A stretch of DNA of 64,000 nucleotides from Mangrovitalea sediminis (GTDB lineage Bacteria > Pseudomonadota > Gammaproteobacteria > Pseudomonadales > Oleiphilaceae): the NCBI RefSeq assembly GCF_002514725.1, contig NZ_NTLB01000002.1:124001-188000 (forward strand), given 5' to 3'. The notes under the pieces are model-generated. The model saw only the letters and a list, made by a program, of their open reading frames with translations. It was not told the DNA's origin and did no database searches. Below are positions 47,937 through 57,349 of this stretch, one piece after another (position 1 is the stretch's first letter; each line of letters begins with the position of its first letter). The position numbers and the translations under genes were made by a program.

Positions 47937-48593
47937 TCAATCGATACCGATAATCTTGTGCATCTGCAGTGTCAGTCGCCATTTTGGATGGGCCAGGCAA
48001 TAAGCCGTGGCCGCCTGAGTATTACGCTCCTTTAGCGCATCCGGACCTTCTGGATGTAGCGGAGAGGCCATGGGGGACAGGAAGTAATGCAGTGCCTGGA
48101 TGTGCTCGAAACGCTCGGGCATGGCCAGTGGCTGTGGATAAACCAGCTTGAGTTCGTCGCAGCGTTCGATGACCACTTCGGCATCGGCTTTGGGGCTGAC
48201 ACAGAGCCAGTCGATCCCCGCCGGCGCCGCCAGGGTGCCGTTGGTCTCGACGCCGATGTCGAAACCGCGGCTGTGCAGGGCATCGATCAACGGCGCATCC
48301 AATTGGAGGAGAGGTTCGCCGCCGGTGCAAACCACATAAGGCCGGCCGCCTGCCTCGGTGGGCCAGTGCGAGGCGATGCTCTCCGCCAGGCTGTCGGCGT
48401 TATCGAAGGTGCCGCCGTTCTGCCCATCGGTACCGACGAAATCCGTATCGCAGAAGTTGCAGACGGCCTTGGCGCGGTCACGTTCCCGGCCATTCCAGAG
48501 ATTGCACTTGCTGAAACGGCAGAACACAGCGGCCCGGCCGGCCTGGGCGCCTTCCCCTTGCAGGGTGTAGAACATTTCCTTGACGCGATACAT
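47937..48593 (-). CDS. queE: QueE, 7-carboxy-7-deazaguanine synthase
   Basis: A 218-residue radical SAM enzyme in the pathway to preQ0 and queuosine. The [4Fe-4S] cysteines occur as C-x14-C-x2-C between KCNLW and NFCDTDF rather than the classical CxxxCxxC, the pattern of one QueE group. FYTLQGEGAQAGRAAVFCRF and VCTGGEPLLQLD (SAM binding) are typical. Its start touches the queC stop, so the genes are coupled. Confidence 0.95.
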   Translation of the reverse strand: MYRVKEMFYTLQGEGAQAGRAAVFCRFSKCNLWNGRERDRAKAVCNFCDTDFVGTDGQNGGTFDNADSLAESIASHWPTEAGGRPYVVCTGGEPLLQLDAPLIDALHSRGFDIGVETNGTLAAPAGIDWLCVSPKADAEVVIERCDELKLVYPQPLAMPERFEHIQALHYFLSPMASPLHPEGPDALKERNTQAATAYCLAHPKWRLTLQMHKIIGID

Positions 48594-49255
48594 CAGGTCG
48601 TCTCGTAGGGTAAGGGGTCCCTGGCGCCATTCTCGGCGAAGGCTTCCAGCCGCTCCACGCAGGAGCCGCAGCGGCCGCAGGCTTGTTCCCTGCCGTTATA
48701 GCAGGTCCAGGTATGGCTGTAATCCAGTCCCATGGCAAGGCCCTCGCGCAGAATCTCGCCCTTGCTGCTGTACAGGTAGGGCGCGACCACGGCGACCGGT
48801 TCGTAGTTGGCAACACGGCAGACGGCATCCATCTTCTCGACGAATTCCGGGCGGCAGTCCGGGTAGATGGCGTGATCGCCCCCGTGAGCACCATACCAGA
48901 CAGCCTGGGCTTCCAGGCTGACTGCGTAGCCGACGGCGAGCGACAGCAGGATCATGTTGCGATTGGGTACCACTGTGCTCTTCATGGTGACGTCTTCGTA
49001 GTGCCCCTCGGGAACCTCGATGTCGTCGGTCAGGGAGGAGCCGCGCATGATCTGGCGCAGGGCGGAGACGTCCAGTACCTGGTGGGGGACGCCCAGGTCG
49101 CTACAGACCTGACGGGCACAATCCAGCTCCCGGACGTGACGTTGTCCGTAGTCGAAGGAGAGCGCGTGGATGCGGTGTCCGGCGGCGCGCGCCCGGTGCA
49201 GCAGGGTAAATGAATCCATGCCGCCGGAATAGACGACCACCACGTTCTCTGTCAT
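48593..49255 (-). CDS. queC: QueC, 7-cyano-7-deazaguanine (preQ0) synthase
   Basis: A 220-residue ATP-dependent enzyme that converts carboxy-deazaguanine to preQ0. The P-loop [14 protein letters not shown] is at residue 5. A zinc site is at the C-terminus ([23 protein letters not shown]). The ATG at 49255 has GAGGAG 6 bases away. It leads queC-queE; queD and queF are not in the window. I looked for a preQ1 riboswitch in the 285 bases upstream and did not find one. Confidence 0.96.
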   Translation of the reverse strand: MTENVVVVYSGGMDSFTLLHRARAAGHRIHALSFDYGQRHVRELDCARQVCSDLGVPHQVLDVSALRQIMRGSSLTDDIEVPEGHYEDVTMKSTVVPNRNMILLSLAVGYAVSLEAQAVWYGAHGGDHAIYPDCRPEFVEKMDAVCRVANYEPVAVVAPYLYSSKGEILREGLAMGLDYSHTWTCYNGREQACGRCGSCVERLEAFAENGARDPLPYETT

Positions 49256-49540
49256 GAAATACTCCTCGTTCTTGCGTACGTGACCCCGCGCGGGATCTTC
49301 AAAAGGAACATTTTATCAGTCAATCAAGGTTGAGCAGAAATATCCTACCCGCAGGATAGAGCCTGCAGGCCAGGGGTTGCAGGCATCAGGGCCCGGTAAA
49401 AGGGACCAATCTGACAAATCAGTAAACTATTTACAGTCGCGTCGAGCGCCGACCCCGATTACACTGATGGCACAGGGATGTGGAAGGCTCAGGACGGCAG
49501 TTCCCGCCTGAACACTGGGTAAAGGCGGCCCTTGGGCAGA

Positions 49541-50089
49541 ATGACGACAACGACAGAAACTCGCAAAAGCATGATGCAACAGCAGAGTCCGGTATTTATC
49601 GATTTCGAAGCCTCAAGTCTTGATCTGGTGGCCAGCTATCCCATTGAAGTGGGGTTGTGCCTGGCCGACGGTACCACTCACAGTTGGCTGATTCGTCCTC
49701 ACGTACTCTGGCTCGACTGGTCGGAGAGTGCGGAGAAGATCCACCGTATTCCGCGCGAGCGCCTGATTGAAGAAGGTGTCGAAGCCAGCGATGTGGCGAC
49801 GGCGCTCAATCAGCTGATTCCCGGCGTGGCCTATTGCGATGCCTGGACATTCGACAGCTTTTGGTTGCACCGCCTGTTCCGGGCCGCGCGGGTGACGCCG
49901 AGCTTCCAGCTGGAATCGGTCTCGATGATCCTCAATGCCTCGGAAGTTGCGCTCTGGCCGGATGTCCGTCGCCAGGTGATCGAGCGCCTGGACGTATCGG
50001 TACATCGCGCGGCCAACGATGCCTACATCCTTCTGGAAACCTGGAAGGACGTGGTGGCCGGCCGGCGGCGTTCCGCTTCTCCGTCCTGA
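49541..50089 (+). CDS. DEDDh 3'-5' exonuclease-like protein
   Basis: A 182-residue protein with an RNase H-fold exonuclease pattern: FIDFEASSLD (Asp and Glu of motif I), YCDAWTFDSFWLHRLF (motif II Asp) and HRAANDAYILLETW (His-x4-Asp of motif III), so it is of the DEDDh type, like DnaQ or RNase T. No polymerase-like extra domain exists. The ATG at 49541 has a weak site; an ATG at 49571 is the alternative. Whether it acts on RNA or DNA cannot be told. Confidence 0.78.
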   Translation: MTTTTETRKSMMQQQSPVFIDFEASSLDLVASYPIEVGLCLADGTTHSWLIRPHVLWLDWSESAEKIHRIPRERLIEEGVEASDVATALNQLIPGVAYCDAWTFDSFWLHRLFRAARVTPSFQLESVSMILNASEVALWPDVRRQVIERLDVSVHRAANDAYILLETWKDVVAGRRRSASPS

Positions 50090-50137
50090 AGCACCAAACC
50101 GCCGGTTTGTGCATCTTTTTGGGCTGGCTTCGCCCAT

Positions 50138-50172
50138 AAAAAAAGTCGCGCTCGTGGGAGAGAGGCGCGACT
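50138..50172 (-). terminator. Rho-independent terminator of unknown transcript
   Basis: On the minus strand an 8-bp stem (50172-50165 with 50151-50144) is followed by seven U residues (50144-50138). No minus-strand protein gene ends here, so it may terminate a small RNA or an unrecognised transcript. Confidence 0.75.
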
Positions 50173-50186
50173 GGAAGGAGAGCACA

Positions 50187-50243
50187 ATGGAGTCGGTAAC
50201 ACCGACGAGACCGCAACGACCGTTGGCGCCGTCGCAATCATGA
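50187..50243 (+). CDS. Possible 18-residue peptide (MESVTPTRPQRPLAPSQS)
   Basis: An ATG lies 6 bases after AAGGAG, an unusually good ribosome-binding site for a 18-codon frame rich in Pro, Arg and Thr. It starts 15 bases past the hairpin arm of the minus-strand terminator and includes a small GTCGGT/ACCGAC stem. It may be a real small protein, a leader peptide or chance. I see no homology. Confidence 0.25.
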   Translation: MESVTPTRPQRPLAPSQS

Positions 50244-50505
50244 CTCGAGTATGGTCTCCGCCTGCCTAACCGTCTGTAGGTGGTTTCCGAAGGCGCCTTG
50301 AGCAGTACATTTCAGTTTTAAAGTTGGGTTTTACCCGATAGACTTATTCCAACGATGAGACAGGATTGTTGTTCCCGTCAGGGACACTAAACGCGTATTC
50401 AAAAACGGCTGCATTCACGTGAAATCTGTAATCGACACGCATAAGGACCGGTTCCGAACCTGATGGCAATGACAGCCGGAAGGTTCGATGGTGGATCTTC
50501 CCGTT

Positions 50506-50540
50506 AAAAAACCCGGAAGATGCCACTTCCGGGTTTTTTT
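50506..50540 (+). terminator. Strong bidirectional terminator
   Basis: A 13-bp stem (50507-50519 with 50526-50538, loop ATGCCA) has A residues on the left and T residues on the right, so it can stop transcription in both directions. No protein gene ends immediately before it on the plus strand, pointing to a transcript from the 50250-50500 stretch. Confidence 0.88.
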
Positions 50541-50722
50541 ATGGGTGCTCGCCAGGAATAACACGAAGGGATGGGAGCCAGGCCGGAAACGTGTCGTCGA
50601 TAACCTTGTCCACCGTGACCTGATCCCTGCATTCAGTCCATGCAGGGGGACTGTCGGGCCATGACTGGCCCGGCGGCAGTCCACAGGGATTGTGCTATCA
50701 ACACTCGCATAGGAGGTCATCC

Positions 50723-51001
50723 ATGAAAAGGCCGCATCGGCGTCCCAGCCAACCCCGTCCGCAAAACGGACCGCAAAAACAGGCACCGCTACGTCAGCCT
50801 GCCTCGCTGCCTTTGCTGGAAGCCATCTGTAAGAAGCTTAACCAGCGGGTCAATCGGGATGACGAGCAGCGTGTTCTGGCACTCTATGAGCGCGGCTGGA
50901 TCTTCAAGGGCGTGTTATGCAATCTGGAAGGTGACGAGGCCCGTTATGTGCGAGCCCTGGCTGGCCGTTACAACTCCTGGATTGCCCGCCAGGTCGCCTG
51001 A
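50723..51001 (+). CDS. Hypothetical basic protein
   Basis: A 92-residue protein that I do not recognise. The first third is very basic and proline/glutamine rich (MKRPHRRPSQPRPQNGPQKQ). The rest looks like a small helical domain (LLEAICKKLNQRVNRDDEQRVLALYERGWIFKGVL). AGGAGGT lies at good spacing, so translation is likely. It stands alone, facing the receiver gene convergently. A nucleic-acid role is possible from the charge but not shown. Confidence 0.6.
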   Translation: MKRPHRRPSQPRPQNGPQKQAPLRQPASLPLLEAICKKLNQRVNRDDEQRVLALYERGWIFKGVLCNLEGDEARYVRALAGRYNSWIARQVA

Positions 51002-51055
51002 AGTTAAGCGTTCGGCATAGGGATTGTCGCCCGCTGGCCACTTCGTGCAGCGGGA

Positions 51056-51469
51056 TCAGTGACGATCCCGCATGTCCCGGATCAAGCTGTCATCCATGCC
51101 GTGTACCATCAAGTAGTTGTTCACGACATCCTGGATTTTTTCCTGTGAATAGGGTTTGACCACGTAGCCGTTTGCGCCGGCACTGATGGCCTTTTGGATG
51201 CTTTCGATCGAATCGTCCGCTGTCACCAGAACAATGTGCTGGCGGGGATTGCGTCGCTTGATCTCATGCATCACTTCATGACCGTCGCGATCCGGCAGGC
51301 CAAGGTCCAGCATCACGATGCTGAAGGCTTCGCCAGCGAAGCTATCGAGAGCTGAGGCCGCATCCGGTGCTTCGGTGATGCGGGCGGCGCCGACACGAAA
51401 CAGCATCTCCTTCAACATCTGCCGCATGGTGGTGTCGTCTTCAACCACCAGGACACTCAGATCTTCCAT
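51056..51469 (-). CDS. Single-domain response regulator (CheY-like)
   Basis: A 137-residue receiver domain without an output domain. It has the acidic pair in LVVEDDTTMRQML, phospho-acceptor Asp55 in VMLDLGLPDRDG, Thr in VLVTADDS and Lys in YVVKPYSQEKI. It would act by protein contact. The ATG at 51469 has GAGGTG upstream. Two genes away on the same strand is a 7TM hybrid kinase with receivers and HPt, which could phosphorylate it. Confidence 0.93.
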   Translation of the reverse strand: MEDLSVLVVEDDTTMRQMLKEMLFRVGAARITEAPDAASALDSFAGEAFSIVMLDLGLPDRDGHEVMHEIKRRNPRQHIVLVTADDSIESIQKAISAGANGYVVKPYSQEKIQDVVNNYLMVHGMDDSLIRDMRDRH

Positions 51470-51566
51470 TGCACACCTCATTGTCATTCTCTAGCCCGAC
51501 GGATCTCATAGGGTTGTGCCATCGGCGTTTTATTTTGTTCCGGCTACAGCGGGCGCCGGGACCTTT

Positions 51567-52127
51567 TTATAAACCATCCTGCCGACGCGGCAAATCCAGC
51601 GCCTCAGGCAATTCCCCGCCGGTTCGGCGCTCATCGTCTTCGTCGTCGTCCGAGGGCCTGGCGTCGGACTCACCGTTCCAGGGCCGGGTCAGGATGCTGC
51701 TCACGCTGATGGCCGTTGTGTAGAGCGAAATAGAGATGATCAGCAAAATCGGCTGCACGAAGGAGACGAAGTCCGGCACCTTGTCGCCGCCGACAATGCG
51801 GATCATCAGAATCAGCGCCGGCCCCAAGACGATAAACAGTGTCAGCGCGATGAAGAACACAATGCGTTCACGGTAGCGGTCCAGCTCGCGATCCGCAATC
51901 AGGCTGAGCACGAATTTTCCGATGGCAAGTCCGCCGAGAATGGCGGCAGCGATCGATAGATCCGGCCGTAGCAGTATGCTCTGCCCCTCACCGCTCCACA
52001 AGCGCTGCAGCGCGATTATAAGGAACGGAAACAGGACGAACAGCACGTCCGAGTATGTGCCGTACATTTGGTTGAGCGTGCGGCTTTCGCGGTTGGAGCG
52101 CTCGTTCTGGGGGCGATATTCGTTCAT
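51567..52127 (-). CDS. Membrane protein of unknown function
   Basis: A 186-residue protein with four predicted helices (DVLFVLFPFLIIALQRLW, LSIAAAILGGLAIGKFVLSLI, IVFFIALTLFIVLGPALILMI and ILLIISISLYTTAISVSSIL) and a charged C-terminal tail rich in Asp (SDARPSDDDEDDERR). Not recognised. It lies between a receiver protein and a hybrid kinase on the same strand, gaps of about 97 and 75 bases, and could belong to the same signalling unit. Confidence 0.65.
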   Translation of the reverse strand: MNEYRPQNERSNRESRTLNQMYGTYSDVLFVLFPFLIIALQRLWSGEGQSILLRPDLSIAAAILGGLAIGKFVLSLIADRELDRYRERIVFFIALTLFIVLGPALILMIRIVGGDKVPDFVSFVQPILLIISISLYTTAISVSSILTRPWNGESDARPSDDDEDDERRTGGELPEALDLPRRQDGL

Positions 52128-52202
52128 GGCGGTTTATCCAGGGCTCTTGTCGTTTCTCAAAGTACCGGTATCGATACTTTCACTGTGTCGTTGTCGCTAA
52201 TA

Positions 52203-55200
52203 TCAATGCATCGGTGTCGAGGAACGCCGTGCCAGGGTATGGCGAATCAGGCGTTCCAACGCTTCCAGGCATTCGTGGGCAGCTGCCCAATCGGCATTCT
52301 TCAGCGCCCTTTCCAGGTCGCCGGCCTTTTCTGTCATCAGCGGGAAGCCCATGGCGCCCGCGGTTCCCTTAATCTGGTGGGCTTCGACCTGCAGGGCGGG
52401 CCAGTCTTCGTCGGCCAGGGCCCGTTGCATGCGGGCCTGACGTTCGGCGAGACCGTCGACGAACTGTTGGATCAGAGCCTGGATGGCATCATCCTCTTCG
52501 GCTTCCACCTCGGCGTCGGTGCGTCGTTCCAGGTGCTTACGTAGCAGTTCCAGCAATTGGCGCTGATCGATGGGCTTGTTGAGCACGCCATCGCAGCCGG
52601 CGTCGCGCAACAGGTCGATTTCCTGCTGGTCGCCGGCGGTAAAGGCAATGATCGGTCGCATGAAACCGGTCTGGCGCAGCATCCGTGTGGCATCCGGACC
52701 GTCCATTTCCGGCATGTGGCTGTCCATCAGGATCATGTGCACCGTCGACGCCAGGGCCCTTTGCACGACTTCCTTGCCGCTGGCGACACCAATGACGTTG
52801 AGACCGAAGCGGTGCAGCATTCGTTCCACCAGTCGCTGGTTATCTTCGTTGTCCTCGGCCACGAGAATGGTGCCGGAGAACTGTTCCGTTGCCATGCCCG
52901 TGGTTTCACTGCCGTCGTCGAGGGCCAGGTAGCGGGCCAGCGTCTCATAGAAACGGCGTTTGTCGATGGGCTTGGCGAGATAATCGCTACAGCCCGCATC
53001 GCGATAATCCTGAATGTCCTCCGACATGACATTGGCCGTGAGGGCAATGATGGGGGTGTTGACCCCGGCCTCGCGTATGGCCTCGGTTGCATCCCGTCCA
53101 TTCATCACCGGCATCTGGATGTCCATCAGGATCAGGTCGAAGGTGTCGCGGGTGGCCGCCTCCAGCGCCTCAGCACCGTTGCCGACGTGCACCACCGTGG
53201 CACCGGTGCGCGAGACCAGAAGGTCCACCAGCTTGCGGTTGACCTCGTTGTCCTCGGCGCAAAGGATGCGGCCGTGAAGACGCGGCGCTTCGATCATCGG
53301 CAACTGGCGGCGGCGCTGTGTCATCTCGGAGGCATCGCGGATGAAATGCACCTCGTCCAGCGTTCCGCTGTCGATCGTCACTTCGAACTCGCTGCCTTCA
53401 CCATAGGTGCTGTGCACCTGGATGGTGCCACCCAGCAGCTCCGCCAGGCGACGAGAGATGCTCAGGCCCAGCCCGGTGCCGCCATACTGGCGCGCGATAG
53501 CGGCGCTGCCCTGGGCGAAGGGGTCGAAAAGGCGCGCCATCTGTTCGGGCTTCATGCCGATGCCGGTGTCGATCACGCGGGCGACGATCTTCTCCTGATC
53601 GCGGTCGCAGCGGATCGCCACCTGAATGCTGCCCTTTTCCGTGAATTTAAGGGCGTTGCCGCAGAGGTTGATCAGTATCTGCCGGAAGCGGGTCGGGTCG
53701 GTCTGGATCGTCTCCGGCAGCGGGTAATCGCAGGTGATGGCGAAATCCAGGCCCTTTTCCCGGGCACGGGGTGCGAAGAAGGCTCGCACCTCATCCAACA
53801 ACTCCGGCAGGTTGACCGTCAGGATTTCCACGTCCAGTTTGTTGGCATCGATCTTCGAGTGATCGAGGATGTCATTGATCAGGTCGAGCAGGTGACGTCC
53901 ACTGCGGACGACGGTTTCCGCACTATGGCGTTTTTCCTCATCATCCAGTTCCGGGTCGAGCAGCGATTCGCCATAGCCGATGATGGCACCCAGCGGCGTG
54001 CGGATCTCGTGGCTCATATTGGCCAGGAACTGGCTCTTGGACTCGGCCGAGCTCTTGGCGATCTCCTTCTCCAGTCGCTCGTTCTCCCGCTCCTTCTCGA
54101 TCTGTTCACGCTCCTTGCGTTCGGTAACGTCGACGACGGTCCCTTCCAGGTGGGAGGGGTCGCCGTTGTCGAAGTAAACGGTGCGGATCGAGATGTTGCC
54201 CCAGCGCTGTTCGCCGCCTGCGGTGATAAACAGGGCCTCGACGCCTTTGACGGTACCGTCTGCCCGCAGCTGCTCAAGGATGTCGGCGCGTACGTCCTCG
54301 TCGGCAACGAGGGCCGCCAACGCATCGGGCACATCCCGTTGCAGGCGCTTGACGTTGCGGTAACCCAGCATATCGGCAAGAGCCGGGTTAGCGTCGATGA
54401 AGCGTCGATGGCGAGAGATCTGGAAGATGCCTTCGATGGCATTGGAGAACAGCGACCGGTAGCGTTGCAGGTTGGCGACCGCTCGCTGGTTCCACTCCAG
54501 GGCTTCACGCTGAACGGTCTTGATCCGGTCAGCGAGGGCGAAGGACAGGAGTACCACCTCACAGATAACGCCGATCTGTGGCGCATGGGCAGTAATACTA
54601 TCCAGGGGAAGATAACCAATCACAGTGATGCCATAGGCCCCAACCCCGACAAAGGTGAAAAGCCAGGCAAAGAAATAGCTCCAGGCAGAGGGGTCGTAGG
54701 CTTTCCAGGCGCGGTAGCTGACGACGATCATCAGTATCGCGAGGAAGATCGACAGGTAGACGGTCCACTTGATCGCCACGTGATAGCTGATAAAGAAGCT
54801 CAGCACCGTGCTTGCGATGACGGCATAGAGGGACAGGCGAAGGATATGGTCGAGGCCCGGGGCATGTTCCCGTGTCGAGAGGATGTCCCGCGCCATCAGT
54901 ATGCCGAAGAACCAGGCAATCAGGATATCGAGGTGCAGGAAGCGTTTATCCAGGATGGCCGGTCTGGTTTCGAAGAACTGCTGCCCATGGACCTGCTCGG
55001 TGAGCACGAAAAGCGTCACGAAAAACAGGAAGGCGACATAGAGCCAGTGCCCGCGTTCCCGCACCGAGATCGCCACGAAGAGGTTGTAGGCAAAGATGGC
55101 GATCATGGCGCCCAGGAAAATACCCTGTATCGCCTCGTCGATGGATACCTTGTGGGTGTAGGCTTCCAGCGACAGCAAACGTAACGGCAGGCGGAACGTA

Positions 55201-55742
55201 TTGCGCGTGTAGATGCGCAGGTAGATGGTGGTGACCTCGTCCTTTTTCAGGTGCAGCCTGAAGGTGGGGTTGGGCACCGCCAGGTCCCGCTTGTCGATCG
55301 GCACCGAGTAGCCGGTGTGACGCTTTTCACGCAATTGCTTGCCGTCATAGAGGTAGAGGTCGGCCTCATCGACGAGCGGCAGTGCCAGTTCGAGGACCCA
55401 GTCCCGCTGGGGTTGTTCTCCACGATAGTCCAGCTCGAAGCGGATCCAATAGGCCGAGCGGGTGTAGCCGAAATTCATGACGCCCTGATGGTGCTCGACG
55501 AAGTCGTCGCCATACTTTGGGGAGCGGACCTGATCGATGTCGAGCTTGCGCGTCGGGTCCTTGAGATACCAGATACAGGACGCCAGATCGTAACTCTGCT
55601 TTTCATCGAAAATCTGGATGGGACCGTAATGGCAACCGTCGGCGCTCACGGGTTTGGGCGCCGCCAGGGTCTGCAGGCTGAGCAGGCCAAAGGCGATCGA
55701 AAATAGCCATTGCCAGAGGGCAAGGGCCGGTTTTTGCGACAA
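52203..55742 (-). CDS. 7TM-DISM hybrid sensor histidine kinase
   Basis: A 1179-residue sensor. A signal sequence (LWQWLFSIAFGLLSLQTLAA) is followed by a 7TMR-DISMED2 periplasmic domain (about 35-180), seven membrane helices (about 195-410), a PAS domain (about 440-555), HisKA with His578 in [11 protein letters not shown], HATPase with GTGLGLSISRRL, receivers with Asp874 (LMDIQMPVMNG) and Asp1007 (LMDSHMPEMDG), and HPt with His1122 in EAHQIKGTAGAMG. I place the start at the TTG at 55742, which follows GGGGAG and begins the signal peptide; an ATG at 55832 is possible but has no site. Ligands of these domains are often carbohydrates or unknown. Confidence 0.9.
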   Translation of the reverse strand: MSQKPALALWQWLFSIAFGLLSLQTLAAPKPVSADGCHYGPIQIFDEKQSYDLASCIWYLKDPTRKLDIDQVRSPKYGDDFVEHHQGVMNFGYTRSAYWIRFELDYRGEQPQRDWVLELALPLVDEADLYLYDGKQLREKRHTGYSVPIDKRDLAVPNPTFRLHLKKDEVTTIYLRIYTRNTFRLPLRLLSLEAYTHKVSIDEAIQGIFLGAMIAIFAYNLFVAISVRERGHWLYVAFLFFVTLFVLTEQVHGQQFFETRPAILDKRFLHLDILIAWFFGILMARDILSTREHAPGLDHILRLSLYAVIASTVLSFFISYHVAIKWTVYLSIFLAILMIVVSYRAWKAYDPSAWSYFFAWLFTFVGVGAYGITVIGYLPLDSITAHAPQIGVICEVVLLSFALADRIKTVQREALEWNQRAVANLQRYRSLFSNAIEGIFQISRHRRFIDANPALADMLGYRNVKRLQRDVPDALAALVADEDVRADILEQLRADGTVKGVEALFITAGGEQRWGNISIRTVYFDNGDPSHLEGTVVDVTERKEREQIEKERENERLEKEIAKSSAESKSQFLANMSHEIRTPLGAIIGYGESLLDPELDDEEKRHSAETVVRSGRHLLDLINDILDHSKIDANKLDVEILTVNLPELLDEVRAFFAPRAREKGLDFAITCDYPLPETIQTDPTRFRQILINLCGNALKFTEKGSIQVAIRCDRDQEKIVARVIDTGIGMKPEQMARLFDPFAQGSAAIARQYGGTGLGLSISRRLAELLGGTIQVHSTYGEGSEFEVTIDSGTLDEVHFIRDASEMTQRRRQLPMIEAPRLHGRILCAEDNEVNRKLVDLLVSRTGATVVHVGNGAEALEAATRDTFDLILMDIQMPVMNGRDATEAIREAGVNTPIIALTANVMSEDIQDYRDAGCSDYLAKPIDKRRFYETLARYLALDDGSETTGMATEQFSGTILVAEDNEDNQRLVERMLHRFGLNVIGVASGKEVVQRALASTVHMILMDSHMPEMDGPDATRMLRQTGFMRPIIAFTAGDQQEIDLLRDAGCDGVLNKPIDQRQLLELLRKHLERRTDAEVEAEEDDAIQALIQQFVDGLAERQARMQRALADEDWPALQVEAHQIKGTAGAMGFPLMTEKAGDLERALKNADWAAAHECLEALERLIRHTLARRSSTPMH

Positions 55743-55944
55743 AATGTGATCTCCCCGCGGGCAAAGGGACACGCGATCCGTTATTGTTTTCCGTCCGGCC
55801 GTCGGGGTCGAGTCTGTCGGCGCCCCGATCATTGTTCAATGTCAACTGTAGTCGGTGCGCGAGATTTTGGCACACTGTTGCCTGTCATCGCAGGTCATAT
55901 GGCCGGCAAAACCGACCTTTTCGCCGATTTCCGGAGCATTTACC

Positions 55945-57024
55945 ATGGCATATGCCGCAATACAGCCAAGAGTAACGGCTGTTCGTTTGATGAAATGGAT
56001 GTTGTTTTTGGGGCTGTCACTGGTTGTTAGCGCTTGTGGAAACGGTGCCACGCCGAATACCTCGACGAATGCGGCTGCCTGTGACAATACCAAGGATCCC
56101 GCCGCTCCGGTGAACCTGAACCTGAAGACATTTGAGGTCGCGGTCGCCGACTTCCCCCACACGGACTACCTCGATTATTTCCGCGCCATTCAACCCAACA
56201 GCAGTGCTTCAGGCAATCCCGGTGACGCCCAGGCGATGGCTGATTCTATTGGGACCTTGATGCAACCCTTTATTGCATATAGCGGCACGCCATACTCCAG
56301 CTATACCAAGGTGCGTAATCCACTGGATCTGATTGATGATCTGATCTCCACGAATGCGATTGATAATTTCAATATCGGGAGGCAGTACATCGCGACCTGT
56401 ATTGCGGCGGGAAATGCCGTCAAATACAACAACAATTCTGTTGCGTTCAGTGATATCAGCGCGGGTACGACGGACCCGAGCAAGGACTTCTACAACAACT
56501 GGAGTTACCAGCTGTCCTGGACGACGGAGCCGGATTATGGAAAGGTGACGCGGGTTATCCTGGCTCGGCAGCTTGTCATCGATAACACCTCGAAGCTGCC
56601 GCAGGATATTTCACTGCAGTCGATTTACGATCAGAACACCTTCAGCGCCTCCGGATACAATGCGCCGCAGTCCAATATCTTCGGCTATACGCTCTACAAC
56701 GGCGATAGCGGTAACAGTAAGACGGTTATGAACTTTCGCCAGACCTTCGTGAAAACCAATACGGATGAGCTGGATCTGGCGACACAGGCTTCTGACACCT
56801 CTGCAAGCAATGCGGCGACATCTCCTCCGACGTTTCAGTTTGATGGAAAGGCGATTCGGTGCCTTAAGGCAACCCTGGATTATTCGGCGATGACGATGAC
56901 GATTCTGACGTCCACCAATGCGCCGACAAGCACCGATCAATCCTGCTTTGCGACGACGCCAGGTGGGTCCGTTCAGAAGACGTCTTACGCAACCGACCCC
57001 ACTGCGGCAGCGAGCCGGCAATAA
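55945..57024 (+). CDS. Putative lipoprotein of unknown function
   Basis: A 359-residue protein with an N-terminal lipobox (SLVVSAC) about 34 residues from the chosen ATG. The mature part is rich in Thr, Ser, Asn and Asp with few charges and no recognised enzymatic motif. The ATG at 55945 has GGAG upstream; an internal ATG at 55990 directly precedes the lipoprotein signal. It is divergent from the 7TM kinase, a neighbour that may sense the same surface. Four cysteines beyond the lipobox could form disulfides. Confidence 0.6.
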   Translation: MAYAAIQPRVTAVRLMKWMLFLGLSLVVSACGNGATPNTSTNAAACDNTKDPAAPVNLNLKTFEVAVADFPHTDYLDYFRAIQPNSSASGNPGDAQAMADSIGTLMQPFIAYSGTPYSSYTKVRNPLDLIDDLISTNAIDNFNIGRQYIATCIAAGNAVKYNNNSVAFSDISAGTTDPSKDFYNNWSYQLSWTTEPDYGKVTRVILARQLVIDNTSKLPQDISLQSIYDQNTFSASGYNAPQSNIFGYTLYNGDSGNSKTVMNFRQTFVKTNTDELDLATQASDTSASNAATSPPTFQFDGKAIRCLKATLDYSAMTMTILTSTNAPTSTDQSCFATTPGGSVQKTSYATDPTAAASRQ

Positions 57025-57079
57025 GCCGGCCCGCTGGCGTATGCGGTGATTCAGCAAATGTCGGAGAGCGGTCCGTCTG

Positions 57080-57349
57080 TCAGATGGATTCGTCCATGCC
57101 CCATCGGCGCATAAAACCGAGCTTGCGATCGATCATGCGTTCATAGGTGTCGATAATGATGGCGCTGTGCGGTGTAGGGGCCTTGCGGAGCGCGTCGATG
57201 CGCTTTTCGAGCAGCACGACTTCCCGGTGCAGCTTGGTTTGGACGTGGTCGCGAACGCTGTCGAACTGATCCAGGGCCGGAAGGCGGTAGCCGCTCCGCT
57301 GTCTCTCGTCAGGTTCTGCCAGTAATGTATCCTGATGTTGAATCAACAT
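57080..57349 (-). CDS. Hypothetical 89-residue protein
   Basis: Not recognised. The protein is hydrophilic and mostly helical, with a possible coiled-coil segment (VRDHVQTKLHREVVLLEKRIDALRK) and a C-terminal MIDRKLGFMRRWGMDES. The start lies after GATGAGATGG. It is convergent with the lipoprotein gene and divergent from the next small gene. Probably a real gene, function unknown. Confidence 0.55.
   Translation of the reverse strand: MLIQHQDTLLAEPDERQRSGYRLPALDQFDSVRDHVQTKLHREVVLLEKRIDALRKAPTPHSAIIIDTYERMIDRKLGFMRRWGMDESI

Larger units (their letters stand above)
50090..50722. other. 633-base interval with two strong terminators and no established gene
   Basis: No protein gene with clear support. 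The left part has a minus-strand terminator (50138-50172) with nothing obvious upstream to terminate. A short open frame with a strong ribosome-binding site begins at 50187. The right part ends in a bidirectional terminator (50506-50540) preceded by 250 bases without a gene, and then the small gene at 50723. Unannotated small RNAs would explain the arrangement. Confidence 0.55.

Noticed and set aside
49256-49540. Possible preQ1 riboswitch upstream of queC
   Set aside because: I looked for the short preQ1-I pseudoknot signature and for the longer preQ1-II pattern on the minus strand and saw neither.
52557-55184. A very long open frame on the plus strand opposite the 7TM hybrid kinase
   Set aside because: It is an antisense shadow of a clearly domain-rich kinase in GC-rich DNA; no ribosome-binding site or recognisable domain.
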